Shown: positions 31,492-42,073, counted from the stretch's first letter. The stretch is DNA of 64,000 bases from Pseudomonas fluorescens (GCF_002837185.1 NZ_KZ477995.1:1-64000); one strand, 5' to 3'. Numbers and translations are program-made. Notes: generated by a model not told the origin, from the letters alone.

Positions 31492-32772
31492 TTACAGGAT
31501 GTTCAGCGGGTAGTTCGCGATCAGACGCAGTTCGTCGATCGAAGGCGAACCGTAGTAAACGCCGTCACCGGAACGATAGGTTGCTTGACGCAGACGCAGG
31601 CTGAGGTTTTTAGCCGGGCCGCTCTGGATCACGTACTTGGCTTCGATGTCACGTTCCCACTCTTTACCGTTGCTGGTGGTGGCCGTGTTGGCGCCGCTAC
31701 CGGTGACGTAACGGGTCATGAAGCTCAGGCCGGGAATGCCGAAGGTCGCCATGTTGATGTCGTAACGCGCCTGGTAGGACTTCTCGCCTTCGGCGTTGAA
31801 GTCGGAACGGGCGATGGAGTTGGCCAGGAACACGGTGCCGCCGCCATCTACGCCATAGCCGTAGTCGCCGTCGCCGGTAACCTTCTGCGCAGCCAGGGTA
31901 AAGGTGTGAGCGCCGATGGTGTACGCGCCCTGCAAGCTGAATGCGCGGTTGTCGAGCTTGGTCACGCCATCTTTCTCGGCGCGTTGCAGGCCGGCACCAT
32001 CGCTCTTGGTGTCGTAGATGTTGAAGTCCAGCGCGAACGACTGGTCATCGCTCAGGGCGTGGGTCCAGTTCAGGTTGCTGTAGTACTTGCGGAAGTAATC
32101 TTCGGTTTTCGCGTAGTACAGGCTACCGGTGACTTCAGGCGTGAAGGCATAGACGCCGCCGACAAAGTCGGTCTTCGTCAGGCCCAGGCTGTCGTGGTAG
32201 GTCTGGCTCTGCGCGACGCTGGAAGTGAAGTGACCGCCTTCGAGCTTCAGGCCCTTGATTTCGTTGCTGGTGATCGAGATGCCCTGTGGCAGCTCGGGCA
32301 GCAGACGGCTGTCATCGGAGGCGAAGACCGGTGCCGTAGTGTACTGGTCACCGATTTTAAGCACGGTATTGGAGATACGGAACTTGACCGCGCCGCCGCC
32401 TTTGGAATATTCGTCTTGCGAGCGACCGTCGGAACCGGTGGGGAACAGGCCGGTGCCGGCGCGGCCCTTGCCGCTGTCGAGCTTGAGGCCCATCAGGCCG
32501 ATCACGTCGACACCGACACCCACGGTGCCCTGGGTGAAGCCCGATTCGTACAAGGCGTTGAAGCCCAGGCCGGTTTCTTCGGCACGGCTCTTGGAGCCCG
32601 GGCCCGACGGGTTGTTACGGAAGTCGCGGCTGAAGTACAGAGCGCGAGTATTGATGCTGAAAGTGCTGTCTTCAACAAAGCCCTTGGAATCGTCCTGGGC
32701 GGACGCCATTGCGAACTGCGAGGTGCCTGCTGAAACAGCCAGGGCGATCATGCTCCACTTCATCACGCGCAT
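31492..32772 (-). CDS. OprD-family outer-membrane porin
   Basis: A 426-residue 18-stranded porin for small substrates such as basic amino acids or carboxylates. The signal peptide MKWSMIALAVSAGTSQFAMASA is split only by its cleavage site just before QDD. The family blocks LYESGFTQGTVGVGVD, GGAVKFRISNTVLK, QARYDINMATFGIPGLSFM and a final LRLIANYPLNIL follow. The neighbourhood (slyX, dps, aspS) is that of P. aeruginosa oprD, but paralogues are numerous and substrate cannot be told from sequence. It has an AAGGAG ribosome site and no operon partner. Confidence 0.92.
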   Translation of the reverse strand: MRVMKWSMIALAVSAGTSQFAMASAQDDSKGFVEDSTFSINTRALYFSRDFRNNPSGPGSKSRAEETGLGFNALYESGFTQGTVGVGVDVIGLMGLKLDSGKGRAGTGLFPTGSDGRSQDEYSKGGGAVKFRISNTVLKIGDQYTTAPVFASDDSRLLPELPQGISITSNEIKGLKLEGGHFTSSVAQSQTYHDSLGLTKTDFVGGVYAFTPEVTGSLYYAKTEDYFRKYYSNLNWTHALSDDQSFALDFNIYDTKSDGAGLQRAEKDGVTKLDNRAFSLQGAYTIGAHTFTLAAQKVTGDGDYGYGVDGGGTVFLANSIARSDFNAEGEKSYQARYDINMATFGIPGLSFMTRYVTGSGANTATTSNGKEWERDIEAKYVIQSGPAKNLSLRLRQATYRSGDGVYYGSPSIDELRLIANYPLNIL

Positions 32773-33514
32773 CGTGATTTGCTCCTTTGGTTTTAGGAAG
32801 AGTACTGCCGTCCCACCTGTATTTTTATCTGGGCGGCTCTTTCTTTATTTGTGTCGGCGCAAAGTTATCTCACGCCGGCTCTATTGACGATACTGACTCA
32901 ACTATCCTTTCAGCTTCTTTACGAGGCTGTCGTAAATTGCTAGCTCCGTGTCGCAAATCACAGCCCGGCTATCACCCGGCTGACAACTTCAATGTTCTCT
33001 TCAAACGGGTTAAAAGTTTGAAACTCATCCCTGGTACACATTGAAACGCTATTGTTTCCTATCGCGAAACCCTGGCATCCACCCAGTGTCGTTGCCGACG
33101 ATAGTGAGGTGAATGCAACAAGCGTGCACAAAGCACTGACCGAATGTCATTTTTTCGTGAAAAACGTTACGGGAATGTAAAAACCGCATAAGCACGGGCT
33201 TTTTAAACCGTTTGGTTCTCGCTTGGCGCGCGGGTGTTACCCCCTTTTGGTGGGCTACCAAACCCGCGCCTGAGCAAAACGTTACCTATTGACCCTCCAA
33301 GTGGGTAGGTGCTGGACCTCTTTGAGGCACGGCTGGGTCATTTTGGTGCATCCCTTCGAAGCCCGAGTTAGGGTGGTTCAAGTGTCCCGCTGCCTCGAAA
33401 GGGTGCGTGCAGGCGATCCATTTGCCTCAAGGCTTCCTGCGCATTCACCGTGAAGCCGTGAGCATTCGGCGTTATGCTGGGCGCCTGAATTGACCTGCCG
33501 AACGGAGTGCCTAC
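32773..33514. other. Long intergenic region upstream of the porin gene
   Basis: About 740 bp without a gene I can support. It should contain the porin promoter and a long leader on the minus strand and the HIT-gene promoter on the plus strand. The stretch 32800-33200 is clearly poorer in GC than the flanks. I see no recognisable operator, riboswitch or repeat. Confidence 0.5.
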
Positions 33515-33940
33515 GTGTTCGCTTTAGATCAACGCCTGCAACAAGACACATTGGCCATCGGGGACTTTCCGCTTTGCCGCCTGCTGCTCTCCAATGATGC
33601 GAATTACCCCTGGTTCATCCTGGTACCGCGTGTCAACGGTATCAGCGAAGTGTTTCAGCTGGATGTCGCCGATCAACAGACGATGTGGCAGGAAACGACG
33701 AGCCTCGCACAGCTGCTGAACGAAGGCCTGGCCGCCGACAAGATGAACATCGGCGCGCTGGGCAACGTCGTCAGCCAGTTGCATGTGCATGTGATCGTGC
33801 GCAAGCGCGATGACGCAGCCTGGCCGGCGCCGGTGTGGGGCAAGCATCCGGCCCGTCCCTACAGCGCGGAGCAAGTGGTGGCGATCCGCAGTCGATTGCG
33901 TGAATTACTGCCCGCCGACTTCATTTTTACCCAGGACTGA
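33515..33940 (+). CDS. HIT-like nucleotide hydrolase
   Basis: A 141-residue histidine-triad superfamily protein, probably a dinucleoside polyphosphate hydrolase or nucleotidyl transferase. The active-site strand reads QLHVHVIVR: His90 and His92 are kept, and the third triad position is Ile94. In Fhit-like enzymes the middle histidine is the nucleophile, so activity is still possible. It starts at GTG with an ACGGAG site and is followed 3 bp later by slyX. Confidence 0.88.
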   Translation: MFALDQRLQQDTLAIGDFPLCRLLLSNDANYPWFILVPRVNGISEVFQLDVADQQTMWQETTSLAQLLNEGLAADKMNIGALGNVVSQLHVHVIVRKRDDAAWPAPVWGKHPARPYSAEQVVAIRSRLRELLPADFIFTQD

Positions 33941-33943
33941 ACC

Positions 33944-34150
33944 ATGGACCTGCAAGAACGCGTCACCGATCTGGAAAGCCGCCTGGCCTTCCAGGACGAC
34001 ACCATCGAAACCCTCAATGACATTCTGGTCGCCCAACAGCAAGCTGTGGAGCGCCTGCAATTGCAGATGATCGCGTTGCTCAAGCGCCAGGAAGAGATGG
34101 GCGGCCAGTTTGAAACCTCGGAAGAAGAAGCACCGCCGCCGCACTATTGA
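33944..34150 (+). CDS. slyX: SlyX family protein
   Basis: A 68-residue coiled-coil protein of unknown function. The heptad region [18 protein letters not shown] to about residue 50 is followed by an acidic linker and the family's PPPHY C-terminus. It forms a two-gene unit with the HIT gene. Confidence 0.92.
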   Translation: MDLQERVTDLESRLAFQDDTIETLNDILVAQQQAVERLQLQMIALLKRQEEMGGQFETSEEEAPPPHY

Positions 34151-34163
34151 ATGAGCGCGCAAT

Positions 34164-34205
34164 AAAAAACCGCGATCCAGCCAACGCCGGATCGCGGTTT
34201 TTTTT
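34164..34205. terminator. Bidirectional terminator after slyX
   Basis: Stem CCGCGATCC with GGATCGCGG, preceded by A6 and followed by T8. It lies between convergent slyX and the cold-shock gene. Confidence 0.88.
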
Positions 34206-34221
34206 GCAGCGCAGGCTGGAA

Positions 34222-34824
34222 TCAGCGACGCGGCAGGGCAGCGATTACATCTTCAGCTTGCAGGCCTTTGTCGCGGTTCATTACCGAGAACTCCACGCGC
34301 TGGCCTTCGACCAGGACGCGGTGGCCTTCACCGCGGATAGCCCGGAAGTGGACGAAGATATCGTCGCCCGAGTCGCGCGAAATGAAGCCGAAGCCTTTGG
34401 AGGTATTGAACCACTTGACGGTCCCGGTATCCCGGTTGGTCATGTCGTAATTTTGCGACGCGGCCGCTGGGGACGAACGGTAGAAGCTGATGGCCAGGTG
34501 AAGAACGATGGCGACCACCGCAATCACCAGGCTGAGCAGGATGGCCGGGTGGCCGCCCACTTCAGGCATGGGTGCCAGCAGGGTGAGGGTTTGAACGACA
34601 ACGGTCAGTACCAGCAGCGCGCTGACCAGGTTTTGCAGTTGATGACGCGTGCCTTTGTTCCAGTAAGGAATTACCGGTGCCAGTGTCAGGTTGAGAAGGC
34701 CGAACAAGGCCAGGTATAGAGCGTCGTGTTGTTGCAGGTAGGGCAGGCTTTCAGGCTGCAGGCTCGGGATAAAGGACAGCAGCAAAGCTGCAACGCCCGT
34801 TAGCAGGTGGACGATTTTCAACAT
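34222..34824 (-). CDS. Membrane-anchored cold-shock domain protein
   Basis: A 200-residue fusion. Four hydrophobic segments occupy about residues 1-115 (for example [16 protein letters not shown] and [19 protein letters not shown]). A complete cold-shock domain follows from about residue 131, with [18 protein letters not shown] and DDIFVHF (RNP1 and RNP2). The usual order in DUF1294 fusions is reversed: the nucleic-acid domain is at the C-terminus. The protein should hold an RNA-binding domain at the inner membrane. Known homologues sit at the same place in other pseudomonads. Confidence 0.88.
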   Translation of the reverse strand: MLKIVHLLTGVAALLLSFIPSLQPESLPYLQQHDALYLALFGLLNLTLAPVIPYWNKGTRHQLQNLVSALLVLTVVVQTLTLLAPMPEVGGHPAILLSLVIAVVAIVLHLAISFYRSSPAAASQNYDMTNRDTGTVKWFNTSKGFGFISRDSGDDIFVHFRAIRGEGHRVLVEGQRVEFSVMNRDKGLQAEDVIAALPRR

Positions 34825-35251
34825 TTTGATTAACTCACGTTAAGACGGATCACAAGGAAGAGCTGACTGGCACGGTTCGCTTCTGAACAATGGGAGGCGT
34901 TGAGCACGTGCGCGGGTATCAGCCTATGAGGCGTGCCGCAGAAATGAACGGCAGCCACACGGCGCCTATTTAACAGCAAAGGCTGTGCCTACTCAAATCA
35001 AGCATTTCGGGGTGTTGCAATCGCGGCGGCATTTTTGCGCCGAAGGCTTGTCCTAGACGGGTGCAGGTAATTTGAGCGGCCTTTCGAGCGTTTTCCTACA
35101 GGACAACAGGCTCGCCAGCCGCTGCCTCGCAAGCGATGCGGGGCGATTTGCCGCACATCGCCTGGACATGCCGGGCTGCACGAGGCCCGCACTCTTGCTA
35201 GAGTGGTCCTGCACCTGATCAATGAATGCTCATCAATTGAAGGGGAAAAAC
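34825..35251. other. Divergent intergenic region, cold-shock gene / dps
   Basis: About 430 bp with no supported gene. It must carry the cold-shock gene promoter and leader and the dps promoter. A TGCTAGAGT sequence at 35197-35205 could be a stationary-phase type -10 for dps. That is a weak guess. Confidence 0.35.
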
Positions 35252-35725
35252 ATGGCAATCGATATTGGTATCAGTGAAGAAGACCGTAAATCCATCGTCG
35301 ACGGACTTTCGCGGTTGCTGTCCGATACCTATGTACTGTATCTGAAGACCCACAACTTCCACTGGAACGTCACGGGTCCCATGTTTCGTACGCTGCACCT
35401 GATGTTCGAGGAGCAGTACAACGAACTGGCGCTGGCGGTGGATTCCATTGCCGAGCGGATCCGTGCCCTGGGCTTCCCGGCGCCGGGTGCCTACTCGATC
35501 TATGCCCGCCTGTCCTCGATCAAGGAAGAAGAGGGTGTGCCGAGCGCCGAAGAGATGATCAAGCAACTGGTGGCCGGCCAAGAGGCCGTCACTCGCACCG
35601 CGCGTGGCATTTTCCCGTTGCTCGACAAAGTCAGCGATGAACCGACGGCGGACCTGTTGACCCAGCGTATGCAAGTGCACGAAAAAACTGCCTGGATGCT
35701 GCGCTCGCTGCTCGAAAACCAGTAA
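35252..35725 (+). CDS. dps: Dps family ferritin-like protein
   Basis: A 157-residue subunit of a dodecameric iron-storing, DNA-protecting shell. The inter-subunit ferroxidase residues are visible in [13 protein letters not shown] (His...His) and [22 protein letters not shown] (Asp and Glu). Start [15 protein letters not shown] follows GAAGGGG; an ATG ten codons upstream lacks a ribosome site. The short N-terminus has few lysines, so DNA binding by the tail may be weak. Confidence 0.92.
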   Translation: MAIDIGISEEDRKSIVDGLSRLLSDTYVLYLKTHNFHWNVTGPMFRTLHLMFEEQYNELALAVDSIAERIRALGFPAPGAYSIYARLSSIKEEEGVPSAEEMIKQLVAGQEAVTRTARGIFPLLDKVSDEPTADLLTQRMQVHEKTAWMLRSLLENQ

Positions 35726-35906
35726 TCGTCGAACCGGGTGGCGTCTGCAGGGCGCCACTCACTGGTTTCCCTGCACTTCCTGGCGTTGTCCTACGAATCC
35801 CAGCTCCCGCGTCTTCTGGCCGCTCTTGTGTTCCTGCGGTTTTATAGGCCTACCGTCCAATGGGACAAACCCATGGACTGCTGTTTGGCAAGGGAGTGTC
35901 AGGTGT

Positions 35907-36245
35907 ATGTCATGTGGAGTGGGTAAGGGCGTGGAAACCGGTGGTTTTCACAAGATAAAGGTCGATCCCTTCGCTAAAGGGTTCGACATGGGGCTCGCCA
36001 AACCCTTATCGCGGTCGGTGCGCCTCAATGGGTTTTCCACGTGCCTGCGGCTTGAACAGATCTATTGGAATATCCTGACGGAAATAGCCAGGATCAATAC
36101 CTGCTCGGTCAGCGCGTTGTTGTCCTACGTCGACCGCGAAGTGCATCTGCGTTATGGCGGTGTGAAGAACTTCAGCGGGCTGGTGCGGGTGGTGTGCGTC
36201 GTTCACCTGTTGAAAGATCGCCTTGGCGCCTCCGGGGCAGTGTGA
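35907..36245 (+). CDS. Ribbon-helix-helix (RHH_4) domain protein
   Basis: A 112-residue protein whose C-terminal 75 residues match the RHH_4 family. The strand RSVRLNGFSTCLRLEQIYW is followed by ILTEIARINTCSVSALLSYVDRE and the late FSGLVRVVCVVHLL. RHH proteins bind DNA as dimers through the beta strand. The N-terminus holds two cysteines (MSCGVG) of unknown meaning. An AGGGAG lies 11 bp before the ATG. No toxin gene is adjacent, so a toxin-antitoxin role is unsupported. Confidence 0.75.
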   Translation: MSCGVGKGVETGGFHKIKVDPFAKGFDMGLAKPLSRSVRLNGFSTCLRLEQIYWNILTEIARINTCSVSALLSYVDREVHLRYGGVKNFSGLVRVVCVVHLLKDRLGASGAV

Positions 36246-36259
36246 CTGGATGGCTCCAG

Positions 36260-36290
36260 GGCCCGGCCCGTCCTTCTGGCGGGCCGGGCC
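36260..36290. other. GC-rich stem-loop after the RHH gene
   Basis: A perfect 11-bp stem GGCCCGGCCCG with CGGGCCGGGCC and a 9-base loop, 15 bp after the RHH stop. There is no T-run, so it may protect or attenuate the transcript rather than terminate it. Confidence 0.5.
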
Positions 36291-36417
36291 TCGGGCAGAA
36301 AGCCGGCTGCGCTGCCTCGATTTACCAGATATAATCCCGCGCTTTGCTGCGCATGCCGGGCTATATGCACAACGGCAGGGCGTGGCGCAGTCACGATCTG
36401 ATCGCCGAGACATCTCC

Positions 36418-36639
36418 ATGCCCATGTACGACTATCAATGTGCTTCCTGTGGTCATCAGTTGGAAGTCATTCAGAAGATCAGCGCCGCGCCGTTGGTCGA
36501 TTGCCCAGCCTGTCAGGCACCTGAGTTGAAAAAAATGTTGTCCATGCCGGGCTTCCGCCTGAGCGGCAGCGGCTGGTACGAGACCGATTTCAAGACCGGC
36601 GCCAAGAAGAACCTGGCGGGCGGCGACAAAGCAGACTGA
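36418..36639 (+). CDS. FmdB-like zinc ribbon protein
   Basis: A 73-residue protein starting MPMYDYQCASCGHQLEV. One zinc site is formed by CASC and CPAC; the tail has the family's GSGWYETDFK. FmdB proteins are small putative regulators of unknown target. It lies 109 bp upstream of aspS in the same direction, the usual arrangement in pseudomonads, and may be co-transcribed with it. Confidence 0.88.
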   Translation: MPMYDYQCASCGHQLEVIQKISAAPLVDCPACQAPELKKMLSMPGFRLSGSGWYETDFKTGAKKNLAGGDKAD

Positions 36640-36747
36640 GTTGAACTCTACGCGCAGGCTCCTGCATTATCCGTCCCCTGCTTTAATGTACGGTGGCGCG
36701 GCAGGCCTGCCACCGAATTTCGAATTACGAGAAGTGAAACCACTACC

Positions 36748-38523
36748 ATGATGCGCAGCCACTATTGCGGCCAATTGAACGAGACCCTGGAAGGTCAGGA
36801 AATCACCCTTTGCGGATGGGTTCACCGTCGCCGCGACCACGGCGGGGTGATCTTCCTCGATATCCGTGATCGTGATGGTCTGGCCCAGGTGGTGTTCGAT
36901 CCCGACCGCGCCGAGAGCTTCGCTGCCGCCGACCGCGTGCGCAGCGAATACGTCGTGAAGATTACCGGCAAGGTGCGCCTGCGCCCGGCCGGTGCGGTGA
37001 ACAAGAACATGGCGTCCGGCGGCATTGAAGTGCTGGGCTATGAGCTGGAAGTGCTGAACGAGTCGGAAACCCCGCCGTTCCCACTCAACGAATATTCCGA
37101 CGTTGGCGAGGAAACTCGCCTGCGCTATCGCTTCCTGGACCTGCGTCGCCCGGAAATGGCCGAGAAGCTGCGTCTGCGCTCGCGCATGACTACCAGCATC
37201 CGCCGCTTCCTCGACGAGAACGGCTTCCTCGACGTCGAAACCCCGATCCTGACCCGCGCCACCCCGGAAGGCGCGCGTGACTACCTGGTGCCTAGCCGTA
37301 CCCACCCAGGCAGTTTCTTCGCCCTGCCGCAATCGCCGCAATTGTTCAAGCAACTGCTGATGGTGGCCGGCTTCGACCGTTACTACCAGATCGCCAAATG
37401 CTTCCGTGACGAAGACCTGCGCGCCGACCGCCAGCCTGAATTCACCCAGATCGACATTGAGACCAGCTTCCTCAATGAAGAAGAGATCATGGGCCTCACC
37501 GAACAGATGATCCGCAACCTGTTCAAGGAAGTGCTGGACCTGGAATTCGGTGACTTCCCGCACATGACCTTCGAAGAAGCCATGCGCCGCTACGGTTCCG
37601 ACAAGCCGGACCTGCGCAACCCGCTGGAACTGGTGGACGTGGCCGACCAGCTGAAAGAAGTCGACTTCAAGGTGTTCAGCGGCCCGGCCAATGACCCGAA
37701 ATGCCGCATCGCCGCCCTGCGCGTGCCGGGCGGCGCGAGCATGCCGCGCAAGCAGATTGACGACTACACCAAGTTCGTCGGCATCTACGGTGCCAAGGGC
37801 CTGGCGTACATCAAGGTCAACGAGCGCGCCAACGGCGTTGACGGCCTGCAATCGCCGATCGTTAAAAACATTCCGCTGGACAACCTCAACGCGATCCTCG
37901 ATCGCGTCGGTGCAGTCGATGGCGACATCGTGTTCTTCGGTGCCGACAAAGCCAAGATCGTCAGCGAGGCCCTGGGCGCGCTGCGCATCAAGCTCGGTCA
38001 CGACCTGAGCCTGCTGACCTGCGAATGGGCGCCGATGTGGGTTGTCGACTTCCCGATGTTCGAAGAAAACGACGACGGCAGCTTCAGCGCCTTGCACCAT
38101 CCGTTCACCGCGCCGAAGTGCTCCCCGGCCGAGCTGGAAGCCAACCCGGCCGGCGCGCTGTCCCGTGCCTATGACATGGTGCTCAACGGCACCGAGTTGG
38201 GTGGCGGTTCGATCCGTATCCACCGCAAAGAGATGCAGCAAGCGGTGTTCCGTCTGCTGGGCATCAACGAAGCGGAACAGGAAGAGAAGTTCGGCTTCCT
38301 GCTCGACGCGCTCAAATACGGTGCGCCGCCCCACGGTGGCCTGGCGTTCGGCCTGGACCGCCTGGTGATGCTGATGACCGGCGCCCAGTCGATCCGTGAA
38401 GTGATTGCGTTCCCGAAAACCCAGAGCGCCGCGGACGTCATGACCCAGGCCCCGGGTGTGGTGGATGCCAAGGCACTGCGCGAACTGCACATCCGTCTGC
38501 GCGAGACGCCGAAGGCTGAGTAA
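36748..38523 (+). CDS. aspS: Aspartyl-tRNA synthetase
   Basis: Class II synthetase charging tRNA-Asp, and in pseudomonads probably tRNA-Asn as well because the enzyme is of the non-discriminating bacterial type. The 591-residue protein has the N-terminal anticodon-binding OB domain ([18 protein letters not shown]), motif 2 [21 protein letters not shown] (natural spacing), the GAD insert and motif 3 [14 protein letters not shown]. It is complete and ends at a tetraloop terminator. Confidence 0.97.
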   Translation: MMRSHYCGQLNETLEGQEITLCGWVHRRRDHGGVIFLDIRDRDGLAQVVFDPDRAESFAAADRVRSEYVVKITGKVRLRPAGAVNKNMASGGIEVLGYELEVLNESETPPFPLNEYSDVGEETRLRYRFLDLRRPEMAEKLRLRSRMTTSIRRFLDENGFLDVETPILTRATPEGARDYLVPSRTHPGSFFALPQSPQLFKQLLMVAGFDRYYQIAKCFRDEDLRADRQPEFTQIDIETSFLNEEEIMGLTEQMIRNLFKEVLDLEFGDFPHMTFEEAMRRYGSDKPDLRNPLELVDVADQLKEVDFKVFSGPANDPKCRIAALRVPGGASMPRKQIDDYTKFVGIYGAKGLAYIKVNERANGVDGLQSPIVKNIPLDNLNAILDRVGAVDGDIVFFGADKAKIVSEALGALRIKLGHDLSLLTCEWAPMWVVDFPMFEENDDGSFSALHHPFTAPKCSPAELEANPAGALSRAYDMVLNGTELGGGSIRIHRKEMQQAVFRLLGINEAEQEEKFGFLLDALKYGAPPHGGLAFGLDRLVMLMTGAQSIREVIAFPKTQSAADVMTQAPGVVDAKALRELHIRLRETPKAE

Positions 38524-38561
38524 GGCTGCTGCGTGAAAGCGCGATAAGGTTGTAAGCAGTC

Positions 38562-38594
38562 AAAAAGGCGCATCTTCGGATGCGCCTTTGCGTT
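38562..38594 (+). terminator. aspS terminator
   Basis: Perfect 11-bp stem AAAGGCGCATC with GATGCGCCTTT closing a stable TTCG tetraloop, followed by GCGTTT. Confidence 0.8.
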
Positions 38595-38658
38595 TGAAAG
38601 AGGGAAATCTCGCCGGCGGCGGGATTGATAGGTTTCTAGAGAATTTCGGAGTTGTGTT

Positions 38659-39405
38659 ATGGCTGGCCATTCCAAGTGGGCGAACATCAAGCACCGCAAA
38701 GAGCGTCAGGATGCCAAGAAAGGCAAGATCTTCACCAAGTGGATTCGCGAACTGACCGTCGCCGCCCGCCAGGGTGGGGGTGACCCGGGTTCCAACCCGC
38801 GCCTGCGCCTGGCGCTGGACAAGGCGCTGGGCGCCAACATGAGCCGCGACATCATCGACCGCGCCGTGGCCCGTGGTGCCGGTGCGGCCGATACCGACGA
38901 CATGGTCGAATTGACCTATGAAGGCTACGGCCCGGGCGGCGTGGCGGTGATGGTCGAATGCATGACCGACAACCGCAACCGTACCGCTGCAGCGGTGCGC
39001 CATGCCTTCAGCAAGTGCGGCGGCAACCTGGGGACCGACGGTTCGGTGGCCTACCTGTTCGAGCGCAAGGGGCAGATCACCTTTGCTCCGGGCACGGATG
39101 AAGACGCGCTGATGGAAGCGGCGATGGAGGCGGACGCCGACGACGTCGTCACCCACGAAGATGGCTCTATTGACGTATTCACCTCGTTCGCCAGCTTCTA
39201 CTCAGTGCGCAATACCCTGGAAGCCGCAGGCTTCAAGGGCACCGATGCGGAAATCGTGATGCTGCCGACCACCAGCGCCGAACTTGACCTGGACGGTGCG
39301 CAGAAGGTGTTGAAGCTGCTGGACATGCTCGAAGACCTGGATGATGTGCAGAATGTGTATTCGAATGCCGACATCCCGGAATCCGTGGCTGAACAGCTAG
39401 GCTGA
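38659..39405 (+). CDS. yebC: YebC/PmpR family transcriptional regulator
   Basis: A 248-residue cytosolic protein beginning [23 protein letters not shown], shown here only in part by its invariant first motif MAGHSKW. In P. aeruginosa the orthologue PmpR represses the quinolone-signal gene pqsR; other YebC proteins help ribosomes through proline-rich stretches. It is separated from ruvC by a REPIN. The ruvCAB linkage is conserved in proteobacteria. Confidence 0.95.
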   Translation: MAGHSKWANIKHRKERQDAKKGKIFTKWIRELTVAARQGGGDPGSNPRLRLALDKALGANMSRDIIDRAVARGAGAADTDDMVELTYEGYGPGGVAVMVECMTDNRNRTAAAVRHAFSKCGGNLGTDGSVAYLFERKGQITFAPGTDEDALMEAAMEADADDVVTHEDGSIDVFTSFASFYSVRNTLEAAGFKGTDAEIVMLPTTSAELDLDGAQKVLKLLDMLEDLDDVQNVYSNADIPESVAEQLG

Positions 39406-39421
39406 GAAAAATGTCGTTCAA

Positions 39422-39514
39422 AATGTGGGAGGGGGCTTGCCCCCGATGAGGGAGTGTCAGTAGGCACATTTGTGACTGACCCACCGCCATCGGGGGCAAG
39501 CCCCCTCCCACATT
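39422..39514. repeat. REPIN, GGGGGCTTGCCCCC family
   Basis: Inverted units TGTGGGAGGGGGCTTGCCCC and GGGGCAAGCCCCCTCCCACA about 45 bp apart, starting 17 bp after the yebC stop and lying between yebC and ruvC on the same strand. Confidence 0.88.
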
Positions 39515-39561
39515 GGGTTCTCGGTGTATCAAAAAATATGTTTATTTAATCCGCAGGCGTT

Positions 39562-40086
39562 ATGACTTTAATCCTAGGTATCGACCCCGGTTCGCGCATC
39601 ACCGGTTTTGGCGTGGTGCAACAGACTCCGCGCGGCTGCGTATATGTCGCCTCGGGCTGCATCCGCACCGGCGCGGGGGAATTGGCCGAACGCCTGCAGA
39701 TCGTCTATCGCGGGGTGCGGGAAGTCATCCAGACCTACGGTCCGGTGACCATGGGCATCGAAAAAGTCTTTATGGCCAAGAATGCCGATTCGGCGTTGAA
39801 GCTCGGCCAGGCGCGTGGTGCGGCCATCGTGGCGGGGGCCGAGGAGGGCATGGAAATCGCCGAATACACCGCGACCCAGGTCAAGCAGGCCGTCGTGGGT
39901 ACGGGTGGGGCGAATAAAGAGCAGGTGCAGATGATGGTCATGCACATGCTCAAACTCACCTCAAAACCCCAGATCGACGCCTCCGACGCCCTGGCCATCG
40001 CCATTTGCCACGCCCACACCCGCTCCAGCCTGCTGCCCCATGGTTTGGGCGCGGCACGCAGTCGTGGCGGACGCCTGCGTCTCTGA
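39562..40086 (+). CDS. ruvC: Holliday junction endonuclease RuvC
   Basis: Resolves Holliday junctions by paired nicks. The 174-residue protein carries the four acidic active-site residues in [16 protein letters not shown] (Asp8), [11 protein letters not shown] and [16 protein letters not shown]. It is the first gene of ruvCAB, with 66 bp before ruvA. Confidence 0.96.
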   Translation: MTLILGIDPGSRITGFGVVQQTPRGCVYVASGCIRTGAGELAERLQIVYRGVREVIQTYGPVTMGIEKVFMAKNADSALKLGQARGAAIVAGAEEGMEIAEYTATQVKQAVVGTGGANKEQVQMMVMHMLKLTSKPQIDASDALAIAICHAHTRSSLLPHGLGAARSRGGRLRL

Positions 40087-40152
40087 TAGCATCAGCGCAA
40101 TCGTTATTTCCGGTCAGGCCTGCTCTGACCCCAAGCTTTAAGGATCTGAACC

Positions 40153-40764
40153 GTGATTGGACGCTTGCGCGGCACCCTGGCTGAGAAACAGCCGCCGCAC
40201 CTGATTCTGGATGTGAATGGATTGGGTTATGAGCTTGAAGTGCCCATGACCACCTTGTACCGCTTGCCTTCGGTCGGCGAGCCGATAACCTTGCACACGC
40301 ATTTAGTCGTGCGCGAAGACGCGCAACTGCTCTATGGTTTCATCGGCAAGCGCGACCGCGACTTCTTCCGCGAGCTGATTCGGCTTAACGGCGTCGGGCC
40401 GAAATTGGCCCTGGCATTGATGTCGAGCCTGGAAGTGGATGAACTGGTACGTGCCGTTTCAGCCCAGGACACCTCGGCCCTGACCAAGGTGCCGGGTGTG
40501 GGCAAGAAAACCGCCGAGCGCCTGCTGGTGGAACTCAAGGACCGTTTCAAGGCCTGGGAAGTGGTGCCGAGCATGTTCGCCCTGGTACCGAACCAGCCGG
40601 ATATGCCGGCAGGCCAGGTCGCCAGTGCCGAAAGCGATGCGGTCAGTGCGTTGATCTCCCTGGGCTACAAGCCGCAGGAGGCCAGCAAGGCGGTATCGGC
40701 CATCAAGGACAAGAACCTGAGCAGTGAAGACATGATCCGCCGAGCCCTGAAGGGAATGATTTAA
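40153..40764 (+). CDS. ruvA: Holliday junction helicase subunit RuvA
   Basis: A 203-residue tetrameric junction-binding protein. It has an N-terminal OB fold ([20 protein letters not shown]), two helix-hairpin-helix motifs ([15 protein letters not shown] and [20 protein letters not shown]) and the flexible-linked C-terminal domain that contacts RuvB. It begins with GTG, and ruvB starts directly after its stop codon. Confidence 0.97.
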   Translation: MIGRLRGTLAEKQPPHLILDVNGLGYELEVPMTTLYRLPSVGEPITLHTHLVVREDAQLLYGFIGKRDRDFFRELIRLNGVGPKLALALMSSLEVDELVRAVSAQDTSALTKVPGVGKKTAERLLVELKDRFKAWEVVPSMFALVPNQPDMPAGQVASAESDAVSALISLGYKPQEASKAVSAIKDKNLSSEDMIRRALKGMI

Positions 40765-41823
40765 GTGATAGAAGCTGATCGTCTGATCGCGGCCACCGGT
40801 CCGCGCGACCGTGAAGAAGTCCAGGACCGCGCCATCCGCCCCCTGAGCCTGGCCGACTACATCGGCCAGCCCACCGTGCGCGAGCAGATGGAGCTGTTCA
40901 TCCAGGCCGCACGCGGGCGCAGTGAGTCGCTGGATCACACGCTGATCTTCGGCCCGCCGGGCCTGGGTAAGACCACCCTGGCCAACATCATCGCCCAGGA
41001 AATGGGCGTGTCGATCAAGTCCACGTCCGGCCCGGTGCTGGAGCGCCCTGGCGACCTGGCCGCGTTGCTGACCAATCTGGAGCCTCACGACGTCCTGTTC
41101 ATCGATGAGATCCACCGGCTGTCGCCGATCGTCGAGGAAGTGCTGTACCCGGCGATGGAGGACTTCCAGCTCGACATCATGATCGGTGAAGGCCCGGCGG
41201 CCCGTTCAATCAAGCTCGACCTGCCGCCGTTCACATTGGTGGGTGCCACGACCCGCGCGGGCATGTTGACCAACCCGCTGCGAGACCGTTTCGGCATCGT
41301 TCAACGTCTTGAGTTCTATAGCACGGCAGACCTTGCGACCATCGTCAGCCGTTCGGCGAGCATCCTTGGCCTGCCGCTGGACCCGGAAGGCGCGTTCGAA
41401 ATCGCCCGGCGCGCCCGCGGTACACCACGGATCGCCAACCGCTTGCTGCGCCGTGTGCGCGATTTTGCCGAGGTGCGCGCCAAGGGGCATATCACCAAGG
41501 CGGTCGCGGACCTGGCCTTGAATCTGCTGGATGTGGACGAACATGGCTTCGATCATCAGGACCGGCGTCTGCTCCTGACCATGATCGAGAAGTTCGACGG
41601 CGGCCCGGTGGGCGTGGATAGCCTCGCTGCCGCCATCAGTGAAGAGCGTCACACCATCGAGGATGTGCTGGAGCCCTACCTGATCCAGCAGGGCTACATC
41701 ATGCGCACGCCGCGGGGCAGGGTGGTGACGCGGCATGCCTATCTGCACTTTGGGCTAAACATCCCGTCACGATTGGGAGACATGCCTGTGGTAGACGAAT
41801 TTCTCGATGCAGTGGACGATTAA
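40765..41823 (+). CDS. ruvB: Holliday junction helicase ATPase RuvB
   Basis: A 352-residue AAA+ hexameric motor for branch migration. Walker A is [12 protein letters not shown], Walker B is [12 protein letters not shown], and the arginine-finger region is [27 protein letters not shown], present in full. The winged-helix C-terminus ends with [17 protein letters not shown] start. A REPIN follows 7 bp downstream and separates it from the tol-pal operon. Confidence 0.97.
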   Translation: MIEADRLIAATGPRDREEVQDRAIRPLSLADYIGQPTVREQMELFIQAARGRSESLDHTLIFGPPGLGKTTLANIIAQEMGVSIKSTSGPVLERPGDLAALLTNLEPHDVLFIDEIHRLSPIVEEVLYPAMEDFQLDIMIGEGPAARSIKLDLPPFTLVGATTRAGMLTNPLRDRFGIVQRLEFYSTADLATIVSRSASILGLPLDPEGAFEIARRARGTPRIANRLLRRVRDFAEVRAKGHITKAVADLALNLLDVDEHGFDHQDRRLLLTMIEKFDGGPVGVDSLAAAISEERHTIEDVLEPYLIQQGYIMRTPRGRVVTRHAYLHFGLNIPSRLGDMPVVDEFLDAVDD

Positions 41824-41830
41824 AAAAATT

Positions 41831-41928
41831 GTAGGAGCGAGCTTGCTCGCGAAAAACGCCAACGATAACGCAGTGTGTCTGGTTATGCGCGGCGGCCTCA
41901 GGTCCTTCGCGAGCAAGCTCGCTCCTAC
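41831..41928. repeat. REPIN, GTAGGAGCGAGC family
   Basis: Almost perfect inverted REP pair with a spacer of about 50 bp, between ruvB and ybgC. The remainder of the 250-bp gap (41929-42073) should carry the tol-pal promoter. Confidence 0.88.
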
Positions 41929-42073
41929 AGGGTATTTGCCATGTGGGGTGATTTATCCGAGCTTTGTGCTGTCCCAGTGTCTGGTGTCGTCATTTGAGTC
42001 ACTGAAGAAAGTTTCAGGAATGAAAAAACAGTTGTCCAGCCGGATTGGCAACCTGAGGAGTAAGCACTAGAGT

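Noticed and set aside
33049..33261. A 70-codon minus-strand open frame in the porin upstream region
   Set aside because: No ribosome site, no recognisable sequence, and atypical residue composition.
35907..36245. Antitoxin of a toxin-antitoxin pair
   Set aside because: The RHH protein has no adjacent toxin-like gene.
36667..38490. A 607-codon minus-strand open frame
   Set aside because: Antisense to aspS, low-complexity composition, no family match.
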